Assembly: GCA_904420245.1 (NCBI GenBank)
Contig: CAJFUL010000017.1
Span: 1 to 48,409, forward strand
Direction of reading: 5' to 3'
DNA: 48,409 nt
Origin: Candidatus Paralachnospira avium
GTDB lineage: Bacteria > Bacillota > Clostridia > Lachnospirales > Lachnospiraceae
The notes under the pieces were generated by a model, which was not told the DNA's origin, made no database searches, and saw only the letters and a list, made by a program, of their open reading frames with translations. Positions within the stretch are counted from its first letter, which is position 1. Every line of letters starts with the position of its first letter. Positions 32,351-40,343 of the stretch are shown here, piece by piece. The translations under genes were made by a program, and so were the position numbers.

Positions 32351-32893
32351 ATGACGCTTCACGAACAGATCGAAAAAGCGGTGGAGCCTCTGCCCCTTTT
32401 GCAGTATGGGTTTATCCGGCCGGAGGAGCTGGTCTTTTCGGAACGGGTGCGGTACATATGCCAGCATGAGTGCAGCAGGTACGGAACTTCCTGGGCCTGT
32501 CCTCCCGCAGTGGGATCTGTGGAGGAATGCCGCAGGAAATGCCTCCGGTACGAAGAGGGGTTCGTGTTCGTCACGGTCTCTGAGGTGCCCGCGGGCGCTT
32601 CCTTTGAAGAGATGCTGGAGGGAAGACGGGACCATGAGCGGGCAGCCGTAAAGATCAAGAAACTTTTGGAGGAGATGGGGCTGGAGGTGTTCATGCTCTC
32701 TACGGAGTCCTGCGCCCTGTGTCCGGAATGTACATATCCGTCCGCGCCATGCCGCCATCCCGACAGGATGTTTCCCTGTGTGGAGAGCTGCGGGATCCTG
32801 GTGACGGAACTGGCGGAGAGCTGTAATGTGGAGTTTCTGTACGGAGAGGGCGTCGTGACCTGGTTTGGCCTGGCTCTGTTCCGGAGACTCTGA
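32351..32893 (+). CDS. DUF2284 putative metal-binding protein
   Basis: The 180-residue cysteine-rich protein has YICQHECSRYGTSWACPPAV (about 36-55), SCALCPECTYPSAPCRHPDR (about 119-138), then CVESCGILVTELAE. The spaced cysteines would hold metal or an iron-sulfur cluster; the family is annotated as predicted metal-binding and is common in anaerobes. GGGAGAGAG precedes ATG 32351, 11 nt after the lipoprotein stop, so both share the consensus promoter. A strong terminator follows. Confidence 0.88.
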   Translation: MTLHEQIEKAVEPLPLLQYGFIRPEELVFSERVRYICQHECSRYGTSWACPPAVGSVEECRRKCLRYEEGFVFVTVSEVPAGASFEEMLEGRRDHERAAVKIKKLLEEMGLEVFMLSTESCALCPECTYPSAPCRHPDRMFPCVESCGILVTELAESCNVEFLYGEGVVTWFGLALFRRL

Positions 32894-32930
32894 CCGGAAT
32901 GAAAACTGAATATGGAGACAGAATTGGAAA

Positions 32931-32972
32931 TGCTTCCTGCAGGCCGTTTCGCGGCCTGCGGGAAGCATTTTT
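32931..32972 (+). terminator. Strong intrinsic terminator
   Basis: TGCTTCCTGCAGGCCG (32931-32946) pairs with CGGCCTGCGGGAAGCA (32952-32967), a 16-bp stem with a T-G wobble and 5-nt loop, then TTTTTC. Confidence 0.88.
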
Positions 32973-32976
32973 CGGT

Positions 32977-33020
32977 TTATGGAGAAATTTTGTTTCCATA
33001 GAGCGGGACTTCACCGCGGC
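32977..33020 (+). repeat. Dispersed intergenic repeat, copy R5 (diverged)
   Basis: TTATGGAGAAATTTTGTTTCC, shortened here as TTATGGAGAA and TTGTTTCC, then ATAGAGC and ACTTCACCGCGG. It matches the left hairpin block of R2 and R3 with drift; the arms still pair (GGA-AA with TTTCC). Confidence 0.5.
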
Positions 33021-33049
33021 CGGAGCGTTCCACCTCCGGATTTTTTTAG

Positions 33050-33078
33050 TTCTACCCATGGGGACAGGCTCATAGACT
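33050..33078 (+). promoter_or_regulatory. Possible sigma-E-type promoter of the spoIIIA operon
   Basis: CATAGACT (33071-33078) resembles the sigma-E -10 CATACAAT; the -35 side (TTCTACC near 33050) is weak. spoIIIA operons are known to be sigma-E controlled, so the location is right, but the match is modest. Confidence 0.35.
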
Positions 33079-33101
33079 AGGGTAAGAAGGCAGGTGATGA
33101 G

Positions 33102-34082
33102 ATGGAAGGCGGGGAAGAAATCTTAAAGATCTTCGCGGGATCCTTAAGGAGGATATTGGAGCGGGCTCCTGTCTCCTTTGAAAAGCTCCAGGAGGTGAGG
33201 CTGAGGGTGGGGATGCCCTTTTTGTGCAGGCTGGACGGAAGAGAATACGGCTTTACCGGAGAGGGAGCGCCGAAGGCGTGCGGGATGGGACAGGATCCGG
33301 CTCTCTACCGGGTATCCGGAAGAGAGGTCCGGGAGACTCTGGAATATGCCGGAAACTATTCTCTGTACGCCTATGAGGAAGAATTCCGCCAGGGGTATCT
33401 GACCATCCAGGGGGGACACCGGATCGGCGTCATGGGGAAGGCGGTGACGGAGAAGGGGAGCATCCGGGCCATGCGCCATATCTCTTTTCTGAACATCCGG
33501 CTGGCTCATCAGATCACAGGCTGCGCGGAAAAGCTCCTTCCCTGGCTCTGGGAAGGCGGACAGCTCCAGAATACCTTGATCGTCTCTCCGCCGGGAGGGG
33601 GAAAGACGACCATGCTGCGGGATGTCATCCGGCTGCTTTCCACAGGCACCAGGGCCTCGCCGGGGATGAATATTTCCGTGGCGGACGAGCGGTCCGAGCT
33701 GGCGGCCTGCTATCAGGGGATCCCGCAGAACGACATGGGGATCCGGACCGATGTGCTGGACGGCTGTCCCAAGGCGCAGGGACTTTCCATGCTGATCCGC
33801 ACCATGTCTCCGGCGGCTGTGGCGGCCGATGAGATCGGGAGCCGGGAAGATCTGGAGGCTGTCCGGGAAGCAGGGCGCTGCGGCTGTAAGGTGCTGGCCA
33901 CGGCCCACGGCGCTTCTCTGGAGGAGATCCGGGAAAAGGAAGGATTTGGAGAGCTGTTTGGGGAGCGGTTTTTCGGGCGCTATCTGGTGCTTTCGGGAAG
34001 ACGGGAGCCGGGAAAGCTCCTGGCAGTCCATGAGGGAGCCGGAAAGCTGCTCTGGAAAGCAGGCGCGGGCCATGGGGATTAA
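33102..34082 (+). CDS. spoIIIAA: Stage III sporulation protein AA (ATPase)
   Basis: The 326-residue SpoIIIAA is a secretion-type ATPase expected on the mother-cell side of the SpoIIIA-SpoIIQ channel. It has NYSLYAYEEEFRQGYLTIQG, GHRIGVMGKAV, the Walker A loop IVSPPGGGKTTMLRDVIRLL (about 158-177), and ADERSELAACYQGIPQND, a well-kept family signature, then AADEIGSREDLEAVREAGRC with the acidic Walker B-like pair. ATG 33102 has AAGGCAGGTGA upstream. The stop overlaps spoIIIAB. Regulation by sigma-E is known for the family and is only weakly visible here. Confidence 0.95.
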   Translation: MEGGEEILKIFAGSLRRILERAPVSFEKLQEVRLRVGMPFLCRLDGREYGFTGEGAPKACGMGQDPALYRVSGREVRETLEYAGNYSLYAYEEEFRQGYLTIQGGHRIGVMGKAVTEKGSIRAMRHISFLNIRLAHQITGCAEKLLPWLWEGGQLQNTLIVSPPGGGKTTMLRDVIRLLSTGTRASPGMNISVADERSELAACYQGIPQNDMGIRTDVLDGCPKAQGLSMLIRTMSPAAVAADEIGSREDLEAVREAGRCGCKVLATAHGASLEEIREKEGFGELFGERFFGRYLVLSGRREPGKLLAVHEGAGKLLWKAGAGHGD

Positions 34083-34593
34083 GATGGCGGGGGCCGTGTG
34101 CGTCCTCATTTCCTGCAGCGCCATGGGGTTTCTCCAGAGCGCCCAGATACGGGCCCGGTACCGGGAGCTTCTGGAACTGAAAAAGATCCTGTACCAGCTG
34201 GAGGGATATATCCGCTTCGGCAGCTGCACCCTGGAGGAGGCCTTTGAGAGTGTGGCCGGAAGGTGCGAAGCGCCCTATGACGGATTCTTTTCCTGCCTGG
34301 CGGAAGAGATGGGAGAAAAATCCGGTGTGACGCTGGCAGAGCTCTGGCAGAAGGCCATGGAGGATAAGCTGTCTTCTTCCAGGCTGGCCGGGGAAGAGCG
34401 GGAGCTGCTGGAACGCATGGGACGGGATCTGGGGCGCCTGGACAGAGAGACCCAGTTAAAGACTCTGGCTCTCTCCGGCGGGCAGCTGGAGGAGGCCAGA
34501 CAGAGGCTCCTCCAGGAGCTCCCCGGAAAAATGAAGCTGTATAACTGTCTGGGAATCCTGGCGGGAGTGTTTCTGACCATCCTGCTGGTCTGA
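34072..34593 (+). CDS. spoIIIAB: Stage III sporulation protein AB
   Basis: The 173-residue protein has an N-terminal hydrophobic helix (AGAVCVLISCSAMGFL), a helical cytoplasmic body (YRELLELKKILYQLEGYIRF) and a C-terminal membrane helix (CLGILAGVFLTILLV). The layout resembles type II secretion F proteins, as described for SpoIIIAB. ATG 34072 overlaps spoIIIAA by 11 nt. ATG 34084 is a possible alternative. Confidence 0.93.
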   Translation: MGIKMAGAVCVLISCSAMGFLQSAQIRARYRELLELKKILYQLEGYIRFGSCTLEEAFESVAGRCEAPYDGFFSCLAEEMGEKSGVTLAELWQKAMEDKLSSSRLAGEERELLERMGRDLGRLDRETQLKTLALSGGQLEEARQRLLQELPGKMKLYNCLGILAGVFLTILLV

Positions 34594-34605
34594 CGGGAGA
34601 ACGAC

Positions 34606-34800
34606 ATGACTGTTAGTTTGATATTTAAGATTGCCGCCGTAGGAGTCCTGGTATCGGTCATCAGCCAGGTGCTCAAGCACAGCGGGAGAGAGGAACACGC
34701 CTTCCTGACCAGTCTGGCCGGTCTCATCCTGGTGCTGTACTGGCTTGTCCCTTATATCTATGATCTGTTTGAATCCATCCGGGATTTGTTTTCGCTGTGA
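34606..34800 (+). CDS. spoIIIAC: Stage III sporulation protein AC
   Basis: The 64-residue protein has two membrane helices (IFKIAAVGVLVSVISQVL; FLTSLAGLILVLYWLVPYIY) joined by KHSGREEHA, which is the family pattern. Length is standard. It lies 12 nt after spoIIIAB. Part of the inner ring of the feeding-tube channel. Confidence 0.95.
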   Translation: MTVSLIFKIAAVGVLVSVISQVLKHSGREEHAFLTSLAGLILVLYWLVPYIYDLFESIRDLFSL

Positions 34801-34810
34801 GGGAGGAAAT

Positions 34811-35191
34811 ATGATAAAGATCGCGGCGGTGGGAGTGGCGGCTGTCCTCTTCGCGCTCCAGTTGAAGGAGGCCAAGCCCCAGTTTGGGATGTATGTGGTG
34901 TTCGCAGCCGGAATCCTGCTTTTTTTCTATGGGTTTGAGAGGCTTTCGGGGATCGTGGGAGCCCTGGAGGAGATCGGGGCTTCCGTTTCCCTCGAGAGCC
35001 GGTATCTGGAGATCCTTCTGAAAATGCTGGGGATCAGCTATGTATCGGAATTCGCGGCGTCTCTGTGCAGGGACAGCGGATACGGCTCCGCCGCCGGACA
35101 GATCCAGATGTTCGGAAAGCTGTCCATCCTCTATGTCAGTATGCCGGTGGTGCTGTCCCTGTTTGAGATCCTGGGGCAGCTGCTGGCATGA
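34811..35191 (+). CDS. spoIIIAD: Stage III sporulation protein AD
   Basis: The 126-residue membrane protein has MIKIAAVGVAAVLFALQLKE, FGMYVVFAAGILLFFYGF, LEILLKMLGISYVSEFAASL and CRDSGYGSAAGQIQMFGKLS, signatures of SpoIIIAD. ATG 34811 follows GGGAGGAAAT; in-frame codons upstream lie inside spoIIIAC. The stop overlaps spoIIIAE (ATGA). Confidence 0.95.
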   Translation: MIKIAAVGVAAVLFALQLKEAKPQFGMYVVFAAGILLFFYGFERLSGIVGALEEIGASVSLESRYLEILLKMLGISYVSEFAASLCRDSGYGSAAGQIQMFGKLSILYVSMPVVLSLFEILGQLLA

Positions 35192-36294
35192 GGCGGCGGG
35201 GGCTCCTCCTTCTGTGCCTGGCTCTCTGGTTTCTGGGAGGAGGACAGGTCATGGCGGCGGAGGAGTATGACTACAGCGGGGCTCAGGAGGCGCTGGATGA
35301 GGCCATGGAGGAGGCGCCGTCTTTTGCGGATCTCGTGGATGCCTTTGTGTCGGGGAAGGCCGGAGAAGCAGTCAGGCAGATCCCCGCTTATCTGAAAGGA
35401 TCGCTTTTGGCGGAGGTGGAGACGACGGGGGACAGTCTGGGCCATCTCCTGGCCGTGGCGGCCCTGGGCGCCATGTTTTCCGGTCTGGCCGCCGCGTTTC
35501 AGGACAGGCAGGCCGGGGAGATGGGATTTTATATCACCTATCTGCTGCTCTTGTCGCTGCTGCTGCCGGCCTTTCAGGCGGCGGTCTCGGTGGCGGAGTC
35601 GGCGGTCTCCCATGTGATGGATTTCATGGCCGCGCTGCTGCCGGCCTTCACCCTTTCCATGGCGGCGTCGGGAAAGACCATGACCTCCTTATTTTCTTAT
35701 GAGTTTGTCATGGCTGCCATCAGCGTCTGCCAGTGGATGTTCCAGAATCTCTTTCTTCCGGGGATCCAGGTGTATGTGGTCCTGTCCCTGGTGGGACATA
35801 TCTCGAAAGAAGAGATCCTGACCAAGCTCACAGAGCTCCTGGAGCTGCTCTTGGGATGGGGGATCAAGACGCTGGCCGGGTTTATCATCGGGATCGGGAC
35901 GGTCCAGAGCCTGGTGCTTCCCATGGCGGATTCCGTAAAGACCGGAACGGTGACCAAGGTCTTGAGCGCCATTCCCGGCATAGGAGGCAGCGCGGGAGCG
36001 GCCGCCAGCCTGGTGACCGGGACGGCCGGACTCATCAAAAACAGCATTGGGGCGGCGGCTCTGGTGGTCCTGGTGATCCTGGGCCTCCTCCCCATTTTGA
36101 AGCTGGCGGTGATCACGGTGATGCACCACGGGGCGGCGGCCCTGCTCCAGCCGGTGGCGGATGAGCGGGTGACGGAATGTCTGGCGGGGGTGGCGGGAGG
36201 AGCCAGGCTGCTCCTCAAGGTCACCGCCGTTTCCATCGGGATGTTCCTGCTGACGGTGGGGATCCTCTGCGCCTCCACGTCTGTGCAGATATAG
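35188..36294 (+). CDS. spoIIIAE: Stage III sporulation protein AE
   Basis: The 368-residue polytopic protein begins with a signal sequence (GLLLLCLALWFLGGGQVMAA), followed by an extracytoplasmic helix. Several membrane spans follow (FYITYLLLLSLLLPAFQAAV, ALLPAFTLSMAASGKT, TLAGFIIGIGTVQSL, AALVVLVILGLLPILKLAVI). LPMADSVKTGTVTKVLSAIP and GIGGSAGAA are family hallmarks. It may form the membrane core of the channel. ATG 35188 overlaps spoIIIAD by 4 nt. Confidence 0.95.
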   Translation: MRRRGLLLLCLALWFLGGGQVMAAEEYDYSGAQEALDEAMEEAPSFADLVDAFVSGKAGEAVRQIPAYLKGSLLAEVETTGDSLGHLLAVAALGAMFSGLAAAFQDRQAGEMGFYITYLLLLSLLLPAFQAAVSVAESAVSHVMDFMAALLPAFTLSMAASGKTMTSLFSYEFVMAAISVCQWMFQNLFLPGIQVYVVLSLVGHISKEEILTKLTELLELLLGWGIKTLAGFIIGIGTVQSLVLPMADSVKTGTVTKVLSAIPGIGGSAGAAASLVTGTAGLIKNSIGAAALVVLVILGLLPILKLAVITVMHHGAAALLQPVADERVTECLAGVAGGARLLLKVTAVSIGMFLLTVGILCASTSVQI

Positions 36295-36302
36295 GAGGGG
36301 AG

Positions 36303-36884
36303 ATGCTTTCTGGAATCTATCAATGGGTCTTGAACATCGCGGTCTGCCTGATCTTCATGTCCCTGATCTTAAAGCTGCTGCCGGAAAAGACTTATGCCAA
36401 GTATGTCCGGTACTTTATGGGGATGGTCCTGCTCCTGGTGGTGCTGGAACCGGTGGGGAATCTCTTTCATCTGGATGAGGTCATGGAGGAGCTGGAACAG
36501 GGCTTTGAGTCCTCGGCCAGGGAAGACCGGTTCAGGGAGGAGCTGGCGCTCATGGGAGAAGAGTATGAGGAGGAGATGATCCGCCAGTACGAAGACGAGC
36601 TTTCCAGAGGAGCCGCGGAAGCCCTTTCCCGGCAGGGATTTGGGGAAGTGGCCGTTTCCGTGGAGATCGACGGCGATCCGGAAAGCGGGACGTTTGGGCA
36701 GATCCTTCGGGCGGCGGCGTCCGGGGAGCCCTCCGGAGAGGAGGGGGAGATCGCCGTGGAAAGGAAAAAGGTCCAGATCCTGGATGAGGATGCAAGCTAC
36801 AGGGAACAGGCGGAAAACGGAGAGCTCCGGTCTGCCCTGGCCTCTTATCTGGGGATCGGGGAGGAGCAGGTGAGCGTCCGGTAG
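36303..36884 (+). CDS. spoIIIAF: Stage III sporulation protein AF
   Basis: The 193-residue protein has two N-terminal membrane helices (WVLNIAVCLIFMSLILKLL; YVRYFMGMVLLLVVLEPVGN) and a soluble domain with a ring-building motif fold (GEVAVSVEIDGD). The C-terminus, ASYLGIGEEQVSV, is family-typical. ATG 36303 follows GGAGGGGAG. An upstream in-frame start inside spoIIIAE is rejected. It precedes spoIIIAG by 18 nt. Confidence 0.92.
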   Translation: MLSGIYQWVLNIAVCLIFMSLILKLLPEKTYAKYVRYFMGMVLLLVVLEPVGNLFHLDEVMEELEQGFESSAREDRFREELALMGEEYEEEMIRQYEDELSRGAAEALSRQGFGEVAVSVEIDGDPESGTFGQILRAAASGEPSGEEGEIAVERKKVQILDEDASYREQAENGELRSALASYLGIGEEQVSVR

Positions 36885-36902
36885 CGGGAAGGAGGGAGGC
36901 TT

Positions 36903-37460
36903 ATGGAAAAACTGAAAAAGATCAAGAAAGAAACATGGCTCCTGCTCCTCCTGGCCGGCATCCTGCTTTTAGTCATCGGGATCCCGGTGGATCAGGGAGA
37001 AGATCCGGCGGACAGCGCTCCGGAGACCGGGGTCCAGGAAAGCGGCGGCCGCAGTGAGGCCATGGAATACGCGCGGGAGTTGGAAAAACAGGTGGAAGAG
37101 ATCCTCTCGTCCATCGACGGAGCCGGACAGGTGGAGGTGATGCTCACGGTGGAATCCGGCGGAGAAGTGGTCCTCCAGACCGACGCTTCCGATGAGGAGA
37201 GGACGGTGAGAGAGACGGACAGCGAAGGAGGGGAAGGACTCACCGAGGAACGGAGCTACTCGTCCCAGACCGTGCTTTCCGGAAGCGGCGACAGTCCCTA
37301 TGTGACCAAGGAGCTGTGTCCGAAGGTGACAGGGGCCGTGGTCTCGGCGGACGGAGGCGGGGACGGGACGGTAAAAGCCGAAATATCCGGGGCCCTGGAA
37401 GCATTATTTGACCTGCCTCCACATAAAATTAAAGTATTAAAGAGAGTAGAAGAATCTTAA
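36903..37460 (+). CDS. spoIIIAG: Stage III sporulation protein AG
   Basis: The 185-residue protein has one membrane helix (WLLLLLAGILLLVIGIPV), a variable linker, and a ring-building domain (ELEKQVEEILSSIDGAGQVE, VMLTVESGGEVVLQTD, and GAVVSADGGGDGTVKAEIS, ending LFDLPPHKIKVLK). SpoIIIAG forms the large ring in the intermembrane space in Bacillus. GGAAGGAGGG precedes the ATG. Confidence 0.95.
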   Translation: MEKLKKIKKETWLLLLLAGILLLVIGIPVDQGEDPADSAPETGVQESGGRSEAMEYARELEKQVEEILSSIDGAGQVEVMLTVESGGEVVLQTDASDEERTVRETDSEGGEGLTEERSYSSQTVLSGSGDSPYVTKELCPKVTGAVVSADGGGDGTVKAEISGALEALFDLPPHKIKVLKRVEES

Positions 37461-37474
37461 AAAGGAGCGGTACT

Positions 37475-38176
37475 GTGAAGCGAATCGTGAAGAAAAACCA
37501 AATCATCTTAACTCTGCTGGCAGTGATGATCGCTGTGGCCGGATACTTAAGCTATGCCGGAAAATTCAAATTCCCCGGCGGGGAGCAGGAAGCCCAGGCC
37601 GATGGGAGCGCCGGAGAAGAGACAGTGGCCGCCGGGCTTTCGGACATTTCCCAGGAGGATATCCTGGCGGAGAACCAGGCCCTTACGGACATACATACGG
37701 CGGAAGAGGGCCAGGAGGAAGCAGGAGAGGAGACCCAGGAGGGAGAGACGCAGGCAGAGGAGACGGAGGCCGGCTCCGGCGTGCCCGGCGAGGCGGTCCT
37801 GACAGGCGGGACGGCAGTGGCAAGCTATGTCTCCCAGGCCCAGCTTTCCAGGGAACAGGTCAGGAGCCGCAATCAGGAGACCTTGATGGAAGTCATCAAC
37901 AACACCAATATTTCCGAGGAGCAGAAACAGGAAGCCGTGAACCAGATGATCGCCCTTACCGAGACGGCGGAGAAGGAGAATGCCGCGGAGACGCTTCTGG
38001 GGGCCAAGGGCTTTACCGGTTCCGTGGTCTGCATAAACGGAGATACGGTGGACGTGGTGGTGGGGATGACGGAGCTGACCGATGCCCAGAGAGCCCAGAT
38101 CGAGGACATCGTCAAGCGCAAGGCCGAGGTGGAAGCGTCGGACGTGGTCATCACTCTGATGGATCTGGATCAGTAA
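37475..38176 (+). CDS. spoIIIAH: Stage III sporulation protein AH
   Basis: The 233-residue protein has an N-terminal helix (IILTLLAVMIAVAGYLSYAG), an acidic low-complexity linker (about 50-100, EEAGEETQEGETQAEETEAG), and the YscJ/FliF-like domain (about 125-233: LSREQVRSRNQETLMEVINN; FTGSVVCINGDTVDVVVGM; RAQIEDIVKRKAEVEASDVV). It docks with forespore SpoIIQ across the septal space. The start is GTG 37475 with AAAAGGAG 8 nt upstream. It closes the spoIIIA operon. Confidence 0.95.
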   Translation: MKRIVKKNQIILTLLAVMIAVAGYLSYAGKFKFPGGEQEAQADGSAGEETVAAGLSDISQEDILAENQALTDIHTAEEGQEEAGEETQEGETQAEETEAGSGVPGEAVLTGGTAVASYVSQAQLSREQVRSRNQETLMEVINNTNISEEQKQEAVNQMIALTETAEKENAAETLLGAKGFTGSVVCINGDTVDVVVGMTELTDAQRAQIEDIVKRKAEVEASDVVITLMDLDQ

Positions 38177-38191
38177 AGGCTGACATACGGC

Positions 38192-38220
38192 TTGATAATT
38201 ATTCGGCTTTTTGCTATAAT
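38192..38220 (+). promoter_or_regulatory. sigma-A promoter of the Asp23 gene
   Basis: TTGATA (38192-38197), 17 nt, TATAAT (38215-38220). It starts vegetative transcription after the spoIIIA operon. Confidence 0.7.
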
Positions 38221-38263
38221 AACAGGCAAAGCATGAATTTTTAAGATACAGGAGGTAGCGGCA

Positions 38264-38650
38264 GTGGAATATGAAAACAGAAATACCCACACCCTGCATC
38301 ATGGCAAGGAGACCATCGGTGAAGTCCAGATTGCAGATGAGGTAGTCGCGATCATTGCCGGTCTGGCGGCCACAGAGGTAGAGGGAGTTGCATCCATGGC
38401 GGGGAACATCACCAAGGAGCTGATCGGCAAGCTGGGGATGAAGAACCTGTCCAGGGGAGTCAAGGTGGATGTGCTGGACACTTCCGTATCGGTGGAGCTG
38501 ACGCTGACCATGGAATATGGATACAGCATCCCCGATGTATGTGCCCAGGTGCAGGATCGGGTCAAGACAGCCATAGAAAATATGACAGGACTTTCGGTGA
38601 TCGATGTGAATGTGAAGATCGCCGGCGTGAATATTGACAAGACCAGATAG
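38264..38650 (+). CDS. Asp23/Gls24 family envelope stress protein
   Basis: The 128-residue product has GEVQIADEVVAIIAGLAATE, VEGVASMAGN, KVDVLDTSVSVELTLTMEYG and YSIPDVCAQVQDRVKTAIEN, the full Asp23 pattern (YqhY-like). YqhY-type members sit beside nusB in Clostridia and Bacilli and are linked to lipid or acetyl-CoA carboxylase control; the accB/accC genes of Bacillus are absent here. The start is GTG 38264 with AGGAGG about 8 nt before it. Confidence 0.92.
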   Translation: MEYENRNTHTLHHGKETIGEVQIADEVVAIIAGLAATEVEGVASMAGNITKELIGKLGMKNLSRGVKVDVLDTSVSVELTLTMEYGYSIPDVCAQVQDRVKTAIENMTGLSVIDVNVKIAGVNIDKTR

Positions 38651-38660
38651 GAAGAACTGA

Positions 38661-38691
38661 AAAGGGTGCCGTTTCTGTGCACCCTTTTTTT
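38661..38691 (+). terminator. Terminator or attenuator directly before nusB
   Basis: AAGGGTGC (38662-38669) pairs with GCACCCTT (38679-38686) over a 9-nt loop, followed by seven T. The nusB ribosome site GGAGG begins right after the T run. No promoter is visible between the hairpin and nusB, so nusB transcription must read through. Confidence 0.75.
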
Positions 38692-38701
38692 GGAGGAAAC
38701 C

Positions 38702-39109
38702 ATGAGCAGACGTGAATTGCGGGAGCATGTGTTCCGGATGCTGTTCCGCCGGGAATTTTTCGGAACGGAGGAAGAGTTCAGGGAACAGGTGGGATTATAC
38801 CTGGAGGAGCTGGATCCCCTGGAGGAAAAGGACAGGATCTATATGAGAGACAAGGTGGAGGACATCTACCGCCTGGTGCCGGAGCTGGATGAGAAGCTCA
38901 ATGAGGTGGCCAGGGGCTGGAAGACCGGCAGGATGAGCAAGGTGGATCTGACGATCCTGCGGCTGGCTCTCTATGAGATGCGCCATGAGGATTCGGTGCC
39001 GGAGAAAGTGGCCATCAATGAGGCGGTGGAGATCGCGCGCAAATACGGCGGAGACGATTCTCCTTCCTTTGTGAACGGGATCCTGGCCAAGCTGGTGGCG
39101 GAGAGCTGA
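38702..39109 (+). CDS. nusB: Transcription antitermination factor NusB
   Basis: The 135-residue helical protein binds boxA RNA with ribosomal protein S10 and supports rRNA antitermination. It has SRRELREHVFRMLFRREFF (N-terminal RNA-binding helix), LTILRLALYEMRHEDSVPEK and VAINEAVEIARKYGGDDSPS, then FVNGILAKL, the classic C-terminal signature. ATG 38702 follows GGAGGAAAC; the longer TTG start would run through the terminator hairpin and is rejected. Confidence 0.96.
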   Translation: MSRRELREHVFRMLFRREFFGTEEEFREQVGLYLEELDPLEEKDRIYMRDKVEDIYRLVPELDEKLNEVARGWKTGRMSKVDLTILRLALYEMRHEDSVPEKVAINEAVEIARKYGGDDSPSFVNGILAKLVAES

Positions 39110-39113
39110 TGCC

Positions 39114-40343
39114 ATGGGGCAGAGCATCTATTCGGTGGGACAAGTCAATGCCTATGTGAAAAATATGTTTGCCCAGGATTATCTGCTGGGCTCTATTTCT
39201 GTCAGGGGAGAGGTCTCCAACTGCAAATACCATCCGTCGGGACATATCTACTTCACCCTGAAGGACAGGACGGCCCTTTTGCAGGCGGTGATGTTCGCGG
39301 GGAACAGAGGCGGACTTTCCTTTACCTTGAAGGAGGGGCAGCAGGTGGTGGTGACCGGCTCCGTCAACATCTACGAGAGGGACGGAAAGTACCAGCTCTA
39401 CGCCAGAAAAGTGGTCCTGGACGGCGTTGGAAGTCTCTATGAACGGTTTGCGGCCCTGAAGGAGGAGCTTTCGGACCGGGGGCTTTTCGCCCCGGAGTAC
39501 AAGCAGCCCATTCCCAGATATATCCGGACCTTGGGCATCGTGACGGCCCAGACGGGAGCCGCCATCCGGGACATCGTAAACGTGGCGGGCAGGAGAAATC
39601 CGTATGTCCAGCTGGTGCTGTATCCGGCCAGGGTGCAGGGAGAGGGAGCGGCTGAGACCATCGCAGCCGGGATCGAAGCCCTGGAACAGTACGGAGTGGA
39701 CTGTATGATCGTGGGAAGAGGCGGCGGCTCCATCGAGGATCTGTGGGCCTTCAATGAGGAGATCGTGGCTCAGGCTATCTTTGACTGTTCCGTGCCGGTG
39801 ATCTCGGCGGTGGGGCATGAGACGGATTTTACCATTGCGGATTTTGTGGCGGACCTGCGGGCACCGACCCCCTCGGCGGCGGCGGAGCTGGCGGTCTATT
39901 CCTATGAGGATTTCCGAAAGGAAGAGGAAGAGCGGAGGCGGAGGCTCTCTGCGGCCATGAGACGGCGCATGGATGCGTATGGACAGGCCCTTGAGAACCG
40001 CTGCCTGAGGCTGTCCAAGTTCCGTCCGGATATCCAGGCGGCCGGTTACAGACAGTCTCTGGACAGCTTTGAGGACCGGATGCGGACCGCCATGGAACAG
40101 AAGGTGGAGCGGGCGGGAAACCGGCTGGCGCTCTACGCGCAGCGGCTCAAAGGCTGTTCGCCTCTGGAGAAGATCACCAGGGGCTATGCCTTCGTGACCA
40201 GGGAGGACGGAGGCCGCCTCTCATCCGCTGCTCAGACGGCGGTGGGAGAACACTTGAAGCTGTGGCTTTCGGACGGAATCGTGGATGTACAGGTGACAGG
40301 CGTGAGGCCCGGCAAGGAGGAATTATGGAAGAAAGACCGATAA
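39114..40343 (+). CDS. xseA: Exodeoxyribonuclease VII large subunit
   Basis: The 409-residue large subunit has an N-terminal OB fold (IYSVGQVNAYVKNMFAQDYL; VRGEVSNCKYHPSGHIYFTL), the catalytic domain (LGIVTAQTGAAIRDIVNVAG; MIVGRGGGSIEDLWAFNEE; SAVGHETDFTIADFVADLRA with PTPSAAAE) and a coiled-coil region. It degrades single-stranded DNA to oligonucleotides with XseB. It starts 4 nt after nusB stops. Confidence 0.97.
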   Translation: MGQSIYSVGQVNAYVKNMFAQDYLLGSISVRGEVSNCKYHPSGHIYFTLKDRTALLQAVMFAGNRGGLSFTLKEGQQVVVTGSVNIYERDGKYQLYARKVVLDGVGSLYERFAALKEELSDRGLFAPEYKQPIPRYIRTLGIVTAQTGAAIRDIVNVAGRRNPYVQLVLYPARVQGEGAAETIAAGIEALEQYGVDCMIVGRGGGSIEDLWAFNEEIVAQAIFDCSVPVISAVGHETDFTIADFVADLRAPTPSAAAELAVYSYEDFRKEEEERRRRLSAAMRRRMDAYGQALENRCLRLSKFRPDIQAAGYRQSLDSFEDRMRTAMEQKVERAGNRLALYAQRLKGCSPLEKITRGYAFVTREDGGRLSSAAQTAVGEHLKLWLSDGIVDVQVTGVRPGKEELWKKDR

